From: Mimachlamys varia
Lineage: Eukaryota > Mollusca > Bivalvia > Pectinida > Pectinidae
Length of the DNA: 64,000 nucleotides
Assembly: GCA_947623455.1 (NCBI GenBank)
Contig: OX392545.1
Coordinates: forward strand, 25,495,001-25,559,000
Reading direction: 5' to 3'
Positions within the stretch are counted from its first letter, which is position 1. The number at the start of each line of letters is the position of its first letter. The position numbers were made by a program, and so were the translations under genes. This document shows, piece after piece, positions 23,283-34,529 of this stretch. The notes beneath the pieces were generated by a model. It searched no databases, was not told where the DNA came from, and saw only the letters and a list, made by a program, of their open reading frames with translations.

Positions 23283-23464
23283 GAGAATTTGTTACACTTA
23301 CAGCGTAGTTTTTGGACCTAAACCACGGTGTCTAGAATAAATCTATACTTCCGAGGAGTTTTGATTAGGGTGGCATATTTATCGGAAACTGATCTTAACT
23401 TCCAAAAGTGTAACATACTATAAAAACCTTAGTTTATGTCCAAAAGCTGATGTAACGAATTCTC
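23283..23464. mobile_element. Small foldback element with GAGAATT(T/C)GTTACA ends
   Basis: The left end GAGAATTTGTTACA and right end (reverse complement) GAGAATTCGTTACA are followed by a second conserved block, TTTTTGGACCTAAACC against TTTTGGACATAAACT, about 45 bp of gapped symmetry per side. Flanks read AGGCCC and AGGCAC immediately outside, a possible 6-bp target-site duplication with one mismatch. No ORF. Confidence 0.5.
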
Positions 23465-24071
23465 AGGCACATGTGTCAGTACATGTAACTGTACCATGTG
23501 CTTACCTTTAAAGCTAAATATGTAGTTTTCGGTTAATGTCCCAAATTAAAAAATCGTCAAATCACTAATCCAGTTGATTACATGTCGCCAATACCATTCA
23601 TCATACCTTCATCAATAAGCTATACATGCCTAAATCCACTGACTGTTATGAGACGTTTTCAATATGCTTAGGCCTACCCGAAAACTGACTTCCGACAACT
23701 TTATTCGACTCGCTTCAACTGTGACCAAATCACAACGTAGTTTATTTACTGCTGCGCGATGCAAACTGCTCTTAAAACACTCTAGTAATTCATTTCATAC
23801 TGGAAAGGTATTTTAATCAATTCTTAATGAAAATAAAAGTTTGAGAGGTATATGATTACAGCACATATAAAAGCCAAAAAATAAAAATCTTGTCTCTGGA
23901 CTACATTTTTTCTGTTGCCAAATGATGAATGAAGCTAGCTATCAGCTGTTCCGCGTATGTACATACATGACGATAAGTGTGCAACAATGTAACAAAGGTA
24001 AAGCACCGTGTGACACCAGCAGCTTAAAGTACATGCGAATGGCGGGGAATTTAAAATAGTTAACGTAAATA

Positions 24072-24218
24072 TAAGGATTGAATGTCTATTTTGTTGTTTG
24101 CATCGGCTGATGAAGTCAAGTGAACCTCGTGCAAATGGTACATGAACTGCTTCATTTGCGCGAGGTTCACTTGACTTCATCAGCCGATGCAAACAACAAA
24201 ATAGACATTCAATCCTTA
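24072..24218. repeat. Palindrome: 66-bp arms, one mismatch, 15-nt loop
   Basis: Arms 24072-24137 and 24153-24218 are reverse complements with a single mismatch (GTGCAAATG against GCGCAAATG). Arm text includes TAAGGATTGAATGTC and GCATCGGCTGATGAAG. A transcript would form a near-perfect 66-bp hairpin, similar in shape to a long miRNA or hpRNA precursor, though a foldback element is the simpler reading. Confidence 0.9.
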
Positions 24219-24446
24219 AATGCAACTTTGTGAAGTGTAATGTAATCAACATATTGAAAAATTGTGATAAAGTCAGCATATTTTAATATAGAGAAAAGTT
24301 ATAAGACCTTAATGTTTAGATATCTATATATCTAATAATTTGATTACAGAATCATTTGCTTCATAATTTCAAGTAATCTATGTATTGTTTTAAGTTCCAA
24401 CGCCAAATTATATGTACAAATAATTGAATATCATAGGGTATGAACA

Positions 24447-24481
24447 GGGTAGGGAAAGGGGTTTGGGTTAGGGGTTGGGGG
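24447..24481 (+). other. G-quadruplex motif with telomere-like TTAGGG
   Basis: Six G-runs of three or more within 35 nt (GGGTAGGGAAAGGGG, then TTTGGGTTAGGGG, then TTGGGGG) satisfy the canonical G4 pattern. Too short and interrupted to be an interstitial telomere array. Confidence 0.55.
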
Positions 24482-25450
24482 TAACTCCCATAACAATATT
24501 ATAATTAGGATATATGTGCATATTGTTTATATATATAACCTAGTGATCGAGGGTTGATCCCCGGTGGAAGCACACTATTCTCTTTCCTGTTTTAAATGGT
24601 GTCCGTTTCTACTAAATAACTTATCTTTTGTCAATTGCTATGTACACTATACAAGTTCTGATAAAGTTTCGTTAAAACAAAAATGTGAACCTACAGTGTA
24701 TGTGAAGCACAGAGAACGTAATTATAAAACCACGAGCTTTTGCTCGCCATAGAAAAGTATAAGTGTTAGTTTCAATAAATCAAGTGTTTTGCCAATTCAT
24801 ATGTACATTATGCAGGTTCTGAAAAATGTCTCATTAAAAATTGTATACTCAGTAGAATATTAAGTAAGAAAATCGATCAAGTTTGTGCATTTAGTATATA
24901 TAATATATATATCACAACGTTAGTGACAATCAGGGGAAGTAGCTCGTAAATAACATTATCATAACCAGAGGGCGGAATTTCACTGTTCTTACGAATTAAT
25001 ACTTCCGACCAAATATTTTGGTTTACGCACATATATAAGGTAATTTATCATTGAAATCAAAATCAGGGTATTTGGCTATGGCGCGATTATATAATATAAG
25101 TTTAATAGCAAATTACACCGGGGGCGGGGGTGGGGGGTGGTGGTGGTGGTGGGGGGGGGGGGGGGGGGGTACCATGCCAGTACGTTCCGCGATCCGTATA
25201 CTAGTGTAAAGCACAGAGGTACATATGTATATATAGCACGAATGTATACATGTATACACCGACAGGTCAGGCCAGGATCAGAGACGTAATATTAAAATGA
25301 GCCATGGGAGTGAAAAACTGATTTCTTTGTTACAAATCGCATATAGATAATTAAAGTCATCATAATTATAAACAATACCATGGGAACATCATTTCCTGTT
25401 AGGTTAAGGCTTTCAAATAAAATGTAGTTATGATATCTTGTGATTGGTAG
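24482..25450. other. Unrecognised; contains a G-rich tract
   Basis: AT-rich except about 25119-25170, a G-rich tract (GGGGGCGGGGGTGGGG, GGTGG repeats, then a run of about 20 G) with G4 potential. A box-B-like GGGTTGATCCCC near 24551 may be a SINE scrap, but no box A or tail was found. Confidence 0.4.
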
Positions 25451-25647
25451 CAATTCAAGCTTTTCCGGGGCGGGAGGGAAAAATGACATGGGTCAAAGGT
25501 CACAGAATAGTGGCAGCAATAGACGCAAAACTACTCGTAGTTTTAGCGCTAAAAACCGAGAAAAGCAAAGAGTGTTCAAGAAGGACGAAGAGGCATGATT
25601 CTCCCGCCTTTGGTGTGATAGAGTTAACATCAACGGTAACCAGTTAA
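25451..25647 (+). CDS. Candidate terminal exon (weak)
   Basis: Follows an acceptor-like ATTGGTAG and is less AT-rich than its surroundings. Joining it in phase 1 to the 16.5-kb exon (GATG + CA...) leaves an open frame of about 65 codons to a TAA at 25645, with residues such as AFPGREGKMTWVKGHRIVAA. A second frame is also open here and reads NSGSNRRKTTRSFSAK to a TGA. AATAAA follows at 25733-25738. Two competing frames, a weak pyrimidine tract and the commonness of AATAAA in AT-rich DNA keep this low. Confidence 0.2.
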
Positions 25648-25739
25648 AGACAGCAGGGCGTAACTTCCTATACGCGGATAAGCCGGTGCGTACACATAAT
25701 TATCATAAAAAACCCATTTAATACCCACTTGTAATAAAA

Positions 25740-26540
25740 AATGAGACTTTGTACAAGAAAATGAACGTGCTTATTCTTTAATTCATCATACCTGAAAATC
25801 GGCACCAGAACACGTTAAAATGCTCCAAATACCTTTAAGAATTTTTTTTTTTGGGGGGGGGGGGAGGGGAAGCCAGACCCCCCTTCCGGGAGATGGACGT
25901 ATCCCCCTCCCCATACCGATCCCATCCTAGCGCTTCTAGTACGGTCTTTGGTACCACATCTGCGTACACTTCAAAACAGCTCTAGTTACTCCACTGGTAG
26001 TACATGTATATTAGCGAAGATATGGAGTGGCAGCTTACTGTTACTTGTAGAGACGGGTAGTTACGCGTCCTGTCTGTGCAAGTTTTGTGATTTTAATTTT
26101 GAGAATGAAATTCACTTGTTATGGGATTGAAAGTCACATTCCGATATCGGAGTCCCTGCATTTGAAAGAGCAAGTATATTAAATAGATCTTTCATTTCTA
26201 CGAACCATCACGAGCAATTTATTTTTATTTTGAATGAAAATTCACTGGAACCCCTCTCAGCCGTTTTATGAACAAGAGGCGGGGCAGTATTTGAAGTGTT
26301 TGATTTAATTTAGTATGCTGTTTATGATTGTGTACTATGGGAGGGAACAATAGGCATTATTCTGTTGAAATAGTTCAAGTCATTTTATTTCTTTTTTGTA
26401 TGACGTTTTATTGTAGCCTGGCCAATTATATCGATAGCTCGATTGATGTGGTAAGAGTTGTACATGTTTTGACAAACGCGGAAAGAGGTATGGCATATAG
26501 ACAAAAAGGGCACAAGAATAGAAAATTAGGAGAGTAAAGA
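25740..26540. other. No recognisable feature
   Basis: AT-rich with a T-run/G-run junction at about 25843-25875. No coding or RNA signal. Confidence 0.45.
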
Positions 26541-26544
26541 TAAC

Positions 26545-26950
26545 AAGAGGCCCAGAGGGACTGTATCGCTCACCTGGATACATTGGTATCTAGGTTATCA
26601 TAGTTAAATATTTCCCCAAAAAAGATCCATTCAGTATTGGGATCAAAATCCATTATATCTTTAGAACAAGTAGTATTTTAAAAGGCTTTACCTCTATTTC
26701 CCTTTTTGGGACCCGCCCCTATGGCCCTTAGGGGTCAGCATTACCTTTTATGCAAAATCTGTTCCCCTTTCACTCAAGGATGGTATGACCAAATTTGGTC
26801 AAAATCCAATCAAACCTTCATGTCCAGTAGCGAGTTAAAGGAGTTACCTCTATTTCTCCCATATGGCCCCGCCCCTCTGGTCGCTTGGGGGTCAGAGTCA
26901 CCATTCATGCAAAATATGTTCCCCGTCCCCGAATTTAGGAATTTAAAGCA
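26545..26950 (-). mobile_element. Second pearl-like element, minus orientation, short core
   Basis: Starts AAGAGGCCCAGAGGGACTG followed by ATCGCTCACCTGG, the reverse complement of the right end of the 12.6-14.7 kb element. The body has two direct repeats about 155 bp apart (TTACCTCTATTTC at about 26687 and 26842, each followed by CCCGCCCCT and TATGCAAAAT or CATGCAAAAT, then TGTTCCCC). The core differs from the 145-bp core, so it is a related family sharing the terminus. No coding capacity. Confidence 0.6.
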
Positions 26951-26989
26951 AATGGAAAATTAGAGAGTAAAGGCAAAATTGGGGACGAG

Positions 26990-27250
26990 GATAGAGAAAG
27001 AGAGACAATCATTTTCATTGCGAAACGTATTATCACATACTTAGCTTCCCTTCAGTTGACGATGGTGTTGACTTATAAATGTAATAGAGAGCGATGATTA
27101 TCCCCCGGTACACGTGTCCGCGGATGTCAAAGACACGTGTACCGGGCTCCTTGTTTCTGGTTTGTCCTTCACCATGAAGAGACCCGGATATAGTGTCTGT
27201 TCTGGAGATATTTATATTTTCTAACTTTCTAACAACCGTCTGTTTTCTGC
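26990..27250 (+). repeat. Left copy of a direct repeat flanking the purine array
   Basis: ATTTTCATTGCGAAACGTATT through TTAGCTTCCCTTCAGTTGACG, AATAGAGAGCGATGATTATC and TTTCTAACAACCGTCTG matches 28805-29055 in the same order and orientation with scattered differences. It includes a perfect 15-bp inverted repeat, CCCGGTACACGTGTC, at 27104-27118 and 27132-27146, which is eroded in the right copy. Confidence 0.8.
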
Positions 27251-27254
27251 CATA

Positions 27255-28800
27255 AGGAGACGAAGACAGAGAACTAGAGAGTAACGGCCAAAAGGAGGAC
27301 GAGGATAGAGAACTAGAGAGTAAAAACAAAAAGGAGGACGACGATAGAGAACTAAAAAGGAAAAACAAAAATGGGGGCGAGGACAGAGAACTCGAGAGTG
27401 AAGACAAAAAAGGGGGACGAGGATATAGAACTAAAAAGGAAAAACAAAAATGGGAGCGAGGACAGAGAACTACAAAGTAAAGACAACAATGGGAACAAGG
27501 ATAGAGAACCAAATTGTAAAGACAAAAAGGGGGACGAGGAAAAAGAACAAGAGAGCAAAGACAAAAAAGGGGACGAGGATAGAGAACTAGAGAGTAAAGA
27601 CAAAAAGGGGGATGAGGACAGAGAACTAGAGAGTAACGACAAAAAGGGGGAACGAGGATAGAGAACTAGGAGGATAAAGACAAAAAAGGGGGACGAGGAT
27701 ACAGAAATAGAGAGTAAAGACAAAAAGGGGGATGAGGACAGAGAACTAGAGAGAAATGACAAAAAGGGGGAACGAGGATAGAGAACTAGGAGGATAAAGA
27801 CAAAAAAGGGGGACGAGGATACAGAAATAGAGGGTTTAGACAAAAAGGGGGACGAGGATACAGAACTTGAGAGTTTAGAACAAAAAGGGGGTCGAGGATA
27901 CAGAACTAGAGAGTTTAGACAAAAAGGGGGACGAGGACAGAGAATGAGAGAGTGAAAAAACAAAGAGGGACAGGGATAGAGAACTAGAGAGTAAAGACAA
28001 ACAAGGGGGGACAAAGATTGAGAACTAGAGAGTAAAAATAAAAAGGGGAACGAGAACAGAGAACTAGAGAGTAAAGACAAAAAGAGGGACGAGGATGGAG
28101 AACTAGAGAGAAAAAACAAAAAGGGGGACGAGGACAGAGAACTAGAGAGTAAAGACAAAAAGGGGACAAGGATAGAGAACTAGAGAGTAAAGACAAACAG
28201 GTGGGCGAGGATAGAGAACTAGAGAGTAAAGACAAAAAAGGGGGACGAGGATAGAGAACTAGAGAGTAAAGACAAATAGGGGGACGAGGATAGAGAACTA
28301 GAGAGTAAAGACAAAAAGGGGGACGAGGACAGAGAACTAGAGAGAAAAGACAAAAAGGGGGGGGGGGGCAGAGAACTAGAGAGTAAAGACAAAAAAGGGG
28401 GACGAAGATAGAGAACTAGAGAGTAAAGACAAAAAGGGGGACGAGGATAGAGAACTAGAGAGTAAAGACAAAAAAGGGGACGAGGATAGAGAACTAAAAA
28501 GGAAAAACGAAAATGGGGACGAGGATAGAGAACTAGAGAGAAAAGACAAAAAGGGGACGAGGATAGAGAACTAGAGAGTAAAGACAAAAAAGGGGGACGA
28601 AGATAGAGAACTAGAGAGTAACGACAAAAAGGGGGACGAGGATAGAGAACTAGAGAGTAAAGACAAAAAAGGGGGACGAGGATAGAGAACTAGAGAGAAA
28701 AGACAAAAAGGGGGACGAGGATAGAGAACTAGAGAGTAAAGACAAAAAAGGGGGACGAGGATAGAGAACTAGAGAGTAAAGACAAAAATGGGGGCGAGGA
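27255..28800. repeat. Purine-rich 39-bp minisatellite (about 40 copies)
   Basis: The unit is approximately GACAAAAAGGGGGACGAGG then ATAGAGAACTAGAGAGTAAA, with variable A and G run lengths that shift frame. The plus strand is overwhelmingly A and G for about 1.55 kb, so triplex (H-DNA) formation is possible. Highly charged or Ser/Leu-rich ORFs on the two strands are artefacts of composition. Confidence 0.95.
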
Positions 28801-28804
28801 CAGC

Positions 28805-29055
28805 TACCAGGATACAATTATTTTCATTGCAAAACGTATTATTACATACTTAGTTTCCCTTAGGTTGACGATGGTGTTGACTAATAAATATAATAGAGAG
28901 CGATAATTATCACCATGTACACGTGTTTGCGGATGTCAAAGCCACGTTTTACGGCTCTTTATTTCTGGTTTATCCTTGACCATGAAGAGACCCGGATGTA
29001 ATGACTGTTATGGCGATATTTATATTTTCTAACTTTTAACAACCGTCTGTTCTCT
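28805..29055 (+). repeat. Right copy of the direct repeat flanking the purine array
   Basis: Homologous to 26990-27250 (ATTTTCATTGCAAAACGTATT, TTAGTTTCCCTTAGGTTGACG, AATAGAGAGCGATAATTATC). It continues directly into the 77-bp satellite, whose unit the left copy also begins. Confidence 0.8.
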
Positions 29056-29686
29056 ACCCTAACCAAAGAAATTCTGTTATAACATCGGTGATAAATATAT
29101 TTTCTAACTTTCTAACGACCGTCTGTTTCCTACTCTGACTAAAGCCTATTACAGCATCGGTGATTTTTTATATTTCCTCTTTCACACTCTAACAATCGTC
29201 TGTTTTCTACCCTAACTAAAGAAATCACATCATAACATCAGTGATATTCATATTTTCTCACTTTCTTACAACCGCCTGTTTTCTACTCTGACTAAATCTT
29301 ATTACAGCATCGGTGATAATTATATTTTCTCTTTCACATCTTAACAATCGTCTGTTCTCTACCATAACCAAAGAAATTCTTTTATAACATCGGTGATAAA
29401 TATATTTTCTCACTTTCTAACAACCGTCTGTTTTCTACCCTAACTAAAGAAATCACATCATAACATCAGTGATATTCATATTTTTCTCACTTTCTAACAA
29501 CCGTCTGGTTTTTACCCTAACCAAAGAAATTCTTTTATAACATCGGTGATAATATATTTTCTAACTTTCTAACAACCATCTGTTTTCTACCCTAACCAAA
29601 GAAATTCTTTTATAATATCGGTGATAATATATTTTCTAACTTTCTAACAACCGTCTGTTCTCTAACCTGACTAAACCCTATTACAG
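29015..29686 (+). repeat. 77-bp satellite (about 9 units)
   Basis: Each unit carries CTTTCTAACAACCGTCTG, then TACCCTAACTAAAGAAAT or CTGACTAAACCCTATTACAG, then ATAACATCGGTGATA. Units recur every 75-80 bp at about 29038, 29113, 29190, 29268, 29345, 29419, 29500, 29573 and 29648. The array resumes at 31294-31375, so the LINE was inserted into it. Confidence 0.85.
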
Positions 29687-31107
29687 TCATATAACGGTAT
29701 TTCAAGCGCTGTTATTACACACGGAATTCGCTCCCGCTGGCTTCCGGTCAGATCTGGCATACGACAGGGGGGAGTCGTCTCAACATTTTTATACCTCGTC
29801 TATATAAACGACTTACTCAAGGAACTTGAATTATCACAGAATGGTACCAAGATATGCGAACTCAACTGTGGCAACCCCGACCTTGCGGATGATTTGTCCT
29901 TAATAGCCACAAATCCCAATGCACTTCAAAAACTATTAAACATATGTTCAAACTATGCGGACAAATGGAGATTTGAATATAACGCGACCAAAAGTGCCGT
30001 TCTGATGTTTGGTAAAAGTAGGAATTCCTTTTGGAACTACAAATGGGCAATAAATTCTAATAAACTGGCCGTTATGAATTCGTACAAGCATGTTGGAATG
30101 ATTATCAGGAACGATTTGAAAGTTGGAGATGCTGTTGCAAATGGTTGTGAAAAAGGACGAAAATCATTTAACTTAATAACAAGGTTTGGAAATGATTGTC
30201 AAACAACAGACCCACTTTTAACGACATCATTATATCGGAAGGTCATATTGTCCAGTGTTTTGTACGGCTCACAATTCTGGAGTAATCCTACACAAAATGA
30301 CACGAAAGTTTTGAATGTTTTCCAACACGGACTAGCAAAGAGAATACAGTGCTTTCGAAAAATTACCCGTTCGGATATCGCCGAGACAATGCTCGGACTC
30401 CAACGAATTGGCACGGAAATCGACAAAAAGAAACTTTTATTCCTTTGTACCATCATCGGTCTCCCGCCACACATGCTATCGAAGCAAATTTTCTTAGCAC
30501 GACTATACCAGTTTATAGAAAAACAGGCAAAGTACCAGCTGGGTTTCATTCCGGACATCTGGAAAATACTGTCGAAGTATGGTTTACAAATTTATCTCTT
30601 GAACTATTTACGATATGTGCAATTTCCGTCGAAACAGTCCCGGAAGAGAATAATCAAAACTTCAATCGGCAATACAGAGCATGTTTTATTGAAAGAAAGA
30701 CTCGATACAAATTCTGACTTTTTGAGTTACCGGGATATTCATGATACTTACCGTGCTCCATACTTGCTATGGACAATACCTTGTAAATCAACCAGGTATG
30801 TTACAAAAATGTTAGGTACAGTCCCCACATGAAACAAGTCTCTCTGTAACATATGTAACGAGCACTATATAGACCCTATACCACTCTTGACAATCGGATA
30901 GCGTTCATGACCAACGTTATCGAGACATATGGAACGGATGTCTGTACATACTTGGACAGTATCTCCCATGAACATTTTCTCAGATTACGATTAGGAAAAC
31001 GATGTGAAGCTTTCCTGTTGCACTTTTCAACTTATGACCATTATGTTGATTTTATTCAAGATGGCACTGAATATTTAAAGAAGGCTGCCATCTCATTCTA
31101 CAGATGA
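29687..31107 (+). pseudogene. LINE reverse transcriptase, C-terminal half, frameshifted
   Basis: The frame is open from about 29690 to the TGA at 30830-30832. RT motifs: SRWLPVRSGIRQGGVVSTF followed by LYLVYINDLL (palm/substrate-binding block), then NPDLADDLSLIA, whose ADD is the catalytic pair of the usual FADD box with Phe replaced by Leu. The thumb and C-terminal region follow (KWRFEYNATKSAVLMFGKS; SYKHVGMIIRNDL; LSSVLYGSQFW). After the TGA the same frame reads LCNICNEHY, a CxxC piece of a C-terminal zinc knuckle. The ending VIETYGTDVCTYLDSISHEH continues in another frame (30907-31107). The endonuclease and N-terminal RT are missing because of 5' truncation. Inactive. Confidence 0.85.
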
Positions 31108-31293
31108 ACTGTTAACATGTGTGTTATAAACTGTCTCTAGTATGAGAGAGACAGTCAAAGACAGTCCTGAATTGTGACCAATTATAATGATGATGTAGTA
31201 ATTATAGTAGAAAACCATGTCCATTTTTCACTTTATTTTGTTATCTCGCAGCAGAGGAATAAAAAGATTTGATTTGATTTGATTTGATTTGAC
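29687..31293 (+). mobile_element. 5'-truncated non-LTR retrotransposon (CR1/Jockey-like LINE)
   Basis: Holds the reverse-transcriptase remnant and ends in (GATTT)n (31266-31291), a microsatellite tail typical of CR1-like LINEs. It is flanked by CCTGACTAAACCCTATTACAG-type text at 29666-29686 and 31294-31314: 21 bp with one mismatch, consistent with a target-site duplication, although both copies are also satellite text. Confidence 0.8.
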
Positions 31294-31377
31294 CCTGACT
31301 AAATCCTATTACAGCATCGGTGATATTTATCTTTTCTCTTTCACATTCTTACAACCGTCTGTTTCCTAACCTTACTT

Positions 31378-31575
31378 ACTTCGATTCCCCGACCGGACGT
31401 GAACAGGTACGGGGTCACCTGCCCGACCACGTGGGTTTTCTCCGGGTACTCCGGTTTCCTCCCACAATAAGACCCCTCGCGCGCATCCGGGCCAACAAGA
31501 GTGATTTATATAAGTTGGATAGCTTGTTTCATAATTGTTGTACAATAAATAAAATTTATATTTATATTTATATAC
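31378..31575 (+). mobile_element. tRNA-derived SINE (3' part, box B retained)
   Basis: Begins at TTCGATTCCCCGACCGGACG (box B-like), then GTGGGTTTTCTCCGGGTACT and CCGGTTTCCTCCCAC, and ends TTCATAATTGTTGTACAAT then AAATAAAATTTATATTTATA. It matches the inverted copy at 56.94-57.17 kb in both core and tail. Box A is absent, so it is 5'-truncated. It lies directly after the resumed 77-bp satellite. Confidence 0.75.
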
Positions 31576-33990
31576 GTCATTAAATATATGGGACAAGACG
31601 AATGTCTCCATAGAATTTAACAAGTAACGATCTCCAGGAAGTTTGCTCATTAGGTTTTGTGAAACCAAGTTCACTTCAAAGCAAAGTTTTCTTTGATATT
31701 ATATGTAAAACGTCAGATATGAGCAAAAACATTGATAAGTTGTTAGGCTTATCATGAAGATATACAGTTTTAAAGGACTTTAGCGGGAAAAGAACCCCAG
31801 TAGGTTTTTCGTCAGAAATACATAGCGAAAAAGCAATCGAAAAATTTCTTTTTATAAGCTTGAAACAAAAATTGGAAAGATTTTTTTTACATTGTGTCAG
31901 ATGAAATAATTAAATGAATAGTTTACAATTATTTATTTGTATACATCTGTATACATTTTGTACTTTCTATTTTCTCTTCCTTCCTTTATATGTATCTACT
32001 TTTTCTATTCTTTCCTTCTCTGTATCATTTCATCCTGTACTTCTTTTGACAAAATCGATTTAAACATGAACATATCTCAAGTTTTAATAATTAATGTATA
32101 ATTATAATATATTGTATGAAATATATCACGTGATGTAAATATAATTCTGTGTGGTGTATTTATGGAGAAGGTTCATAAGTTGTTGCTCTGTGCACATCAT
32201 GGCAAACAATAATACTGCTATAAGGCCACGACTCGTTCATTATGTTACTTATAATAACAGAATCATTACCACGTCTAAATGTAAACTATAAATGGTCATG
32301 AAATGAAACACATGTCGAATATTTTCGATAATTTGAATAAATGATAGAAGATAATTTGTACTTGAGAGATCCTAGCTCAATACAGCCTACATTTTTGTAC
32401 CTCGTTGGCGTGTTTTTTTTAGATGTACATGTATGTAAGTGAAAATCATACACAGCGAATATAACGTCACGACAACGATAGGGGAATTATCACTATAATC
32501 TTTAAATGTAGCTTGGCCCATGCGTAAATTGACCACTTGACCAACATACCTGTGTAATCGTTAAAACGTGTTTTGAAAACGAGTTATAACGCAGACGAGA
32601 CTAATTTTACCACTCTCCGGATATAAACAAAACAGTGATCACGTGGCGTTTTAGATACATAAATTTTAATTCCTTATTCTACTCCAATAAAAACAAAGCT
32701 ATGAATATCAACTACATAAATCAGGTTATTCGCTTAAGGACTAGGTACAGCCATATTGGTTTGTTACCTGCTTGAAAATGGTAATATTGAAATTTTAATG
32801 TTTCCTTCCAATACATGGCATAAGCTTTATCCCATTATATTTAATATTGACATAAAATGCAGTTCAGCCCCCAAAATAAAACAAATCTGTACGAAAAAAA
32901 TATCAGTAAATAATATCCAAATCGGAATGCCCAAATATTTTTCATTTGTTATTTGAAACATTTAAAAAATAATACAAAGTTACTGCAATGTTCATAGAAT
33001 GATAGCAAAGTGTTAAAATTTCGATATTATTCTGTTAATCAGAGTATAAGGGAGAAATACACAGATACAGTATACACCCTCTAAAAAATGTCGTCCACTG
33101 CATGCTGTTTCCAGTTCAGGTAAAAGTAGTTACCTGTATCTCGTGGAAGCAAAAAAAGGGAATTATTTTATTTTAAAATGGGTCATTTGTCATGTAAATA
33201 TAACTTTCGTGTCAAATAAGTGTATAAAATTAAAATGATAACACAGACATAACGTAATTTACATTTACGATGCGGTTACCTAATTAATAATTAAGTTTGA
33301 GAAATGTATTTTGATACCCATGTGCCTCAACTGCCAAACATGTTTAAAATGGCAACAATTTACGTTTGCGATGTTTGATAGGTGCGAAGCCGAGAACGAA
33401 TCAGTATAATCAGTGAGTTAATACTGTTCGATAAGTGTATAATATAGACGAATTCAGTCAGAATTTATACAACACAAATTAAACTTTGTTGGCAATTCTT
33501 TCAAAATCATTAAATCACCTGCAAAAAACACTGCAGGAAGTGCCGAAGAACATCTTTTTTCACGTGCTGAACATTCGCCCTCAAAAGGAAAACTGGCAAT
33601 CGCTAAAAATAATTTATCGTGATAGGAAAGGGCAGCTTTTGCTTTCTGACGATATACCAAGTAACATTTTATCTTACTGCATGCTTGAATCCAATTTAAT
33701 TGTTAGTTTTGCCGATGTTTCAAAAAGCCTCTAAGTCAGGCGTATGATTATCTAAAAAAGTAAATAGTTCAAAATGGAGGGCAGAGGAGCATATTTCGCT
33801 ACATGCAACGGGAAGATGTTTGATTTAAGAGATTTGACATAATGTCATAACTCGTCATACCGCAGACGGTAAGACTTTTGTTTTGACTATGTGGCGTGCC
33901 ACATACATTTGCCGATTGGCGATGGAAATTTTAAAAATTTGATCGAGATGTGATCGCATTTTTACCAGTGAAATATCAGAAAATATCAGC
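31576..33990. other. No convincing feature
   Basis: AT-rich. An 82-codon open frame at 33486-33734 (+) has no recognisable domain or splice context and was not accepted as a gene. Confidence 0.45.
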
Positions 33991-33996
33991 TTGATA

Positions 33997-34077
33997 AAAC
34001 TTATATCATCACTGCTTATATCATCACTATTGACGATAGAAGAAATCGTATAAAATCACTAGTGATGATATAAGTTT
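33997..34077. repeat. 17-bp perfect inverted repeat
   Basis: AAACTTATATCATCACT at 33997-34013 pairs with 34061-34077; a partial third copy (CTTATATCATCACT) follows the first at 34014-34027. Probably a small foldback remnant. Confidence 0.6.
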
Positions 34078-34363
34078 CGGTCTGATATCATTGCGCACTA
34101 TTTTGTGTACTGTTTTTCATTATTCTATTACTAAATCATGTAAAATAAGGAAATTAAAAACTTTTAAAGTATTTTTGAAATTAATAGATATCTTATGGAT
34201 TTTATTATTATGTTTTTGTATTTTTGCCAAATTTTGAACAAAAAAAGAACTTCATCCTGTGGCGTATTAATATTCTAAAAGCCTAAGGCACTCCGTCCCG
34301 ACCAAATTTTAAAAATGAAATAAGACTTTTGGGAATTTTGAAAATGAAATAAAAAGAAACTTT

Positions 34364-34507
34364 AATGGTTTCCCAATAAATAACAAATATATTTCACTCG
34401 TATGGCAGATTTTAAATATATTTTCACTCGTGCGTAGCACGAGTGAAAATATAAAAAAAACTCGGCCATACTCATGAAATATATTTTATATTTAACGGGA
34501 AACCATT
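34364..34507. mobile_element. Foldback MITE, 144 bp, abutting the 28-bp array
   Basis: Ends AATGGTTTCCC and GGGAAACCATT. The arms contain ATATATTTCACTCGTATGGC against its imperfect complement, and the centre is the perfect hairpin ATTTTCACTCGTGC/GCACGAGTGAAAAT around GTA. It lies about 20-40 bp from the first array unit. Confidence 0.7.
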
Positions 34508-34529
34508 GAATAGCCTCTATATACTGCAT

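Noticed and set aside
24447..24481. Interstitial telomere repeat
   Set aside because: Only one TTAGGG in a loose G-rich run; not a (TTAGGG)n array.
24540..24570. Possible tRNA or SINE at GGGTTGATCCCCGG
   Set aside because: Box-B-like only; no box A, no cloverleaf and no tail.
27033..28587. Ser/Leu/Phe-rich minus ORFs and charged plus ORFs at the purine array
   Set aside because: Explained by purine/pyrimidine strand bias and a 39-bp period.
33486..33734. 82-codon plus ORF (and a 68-codon minus ORF overlapping it)
   Set aside because: No domain, no splice context, and both strands are comparably open; insufficient support.
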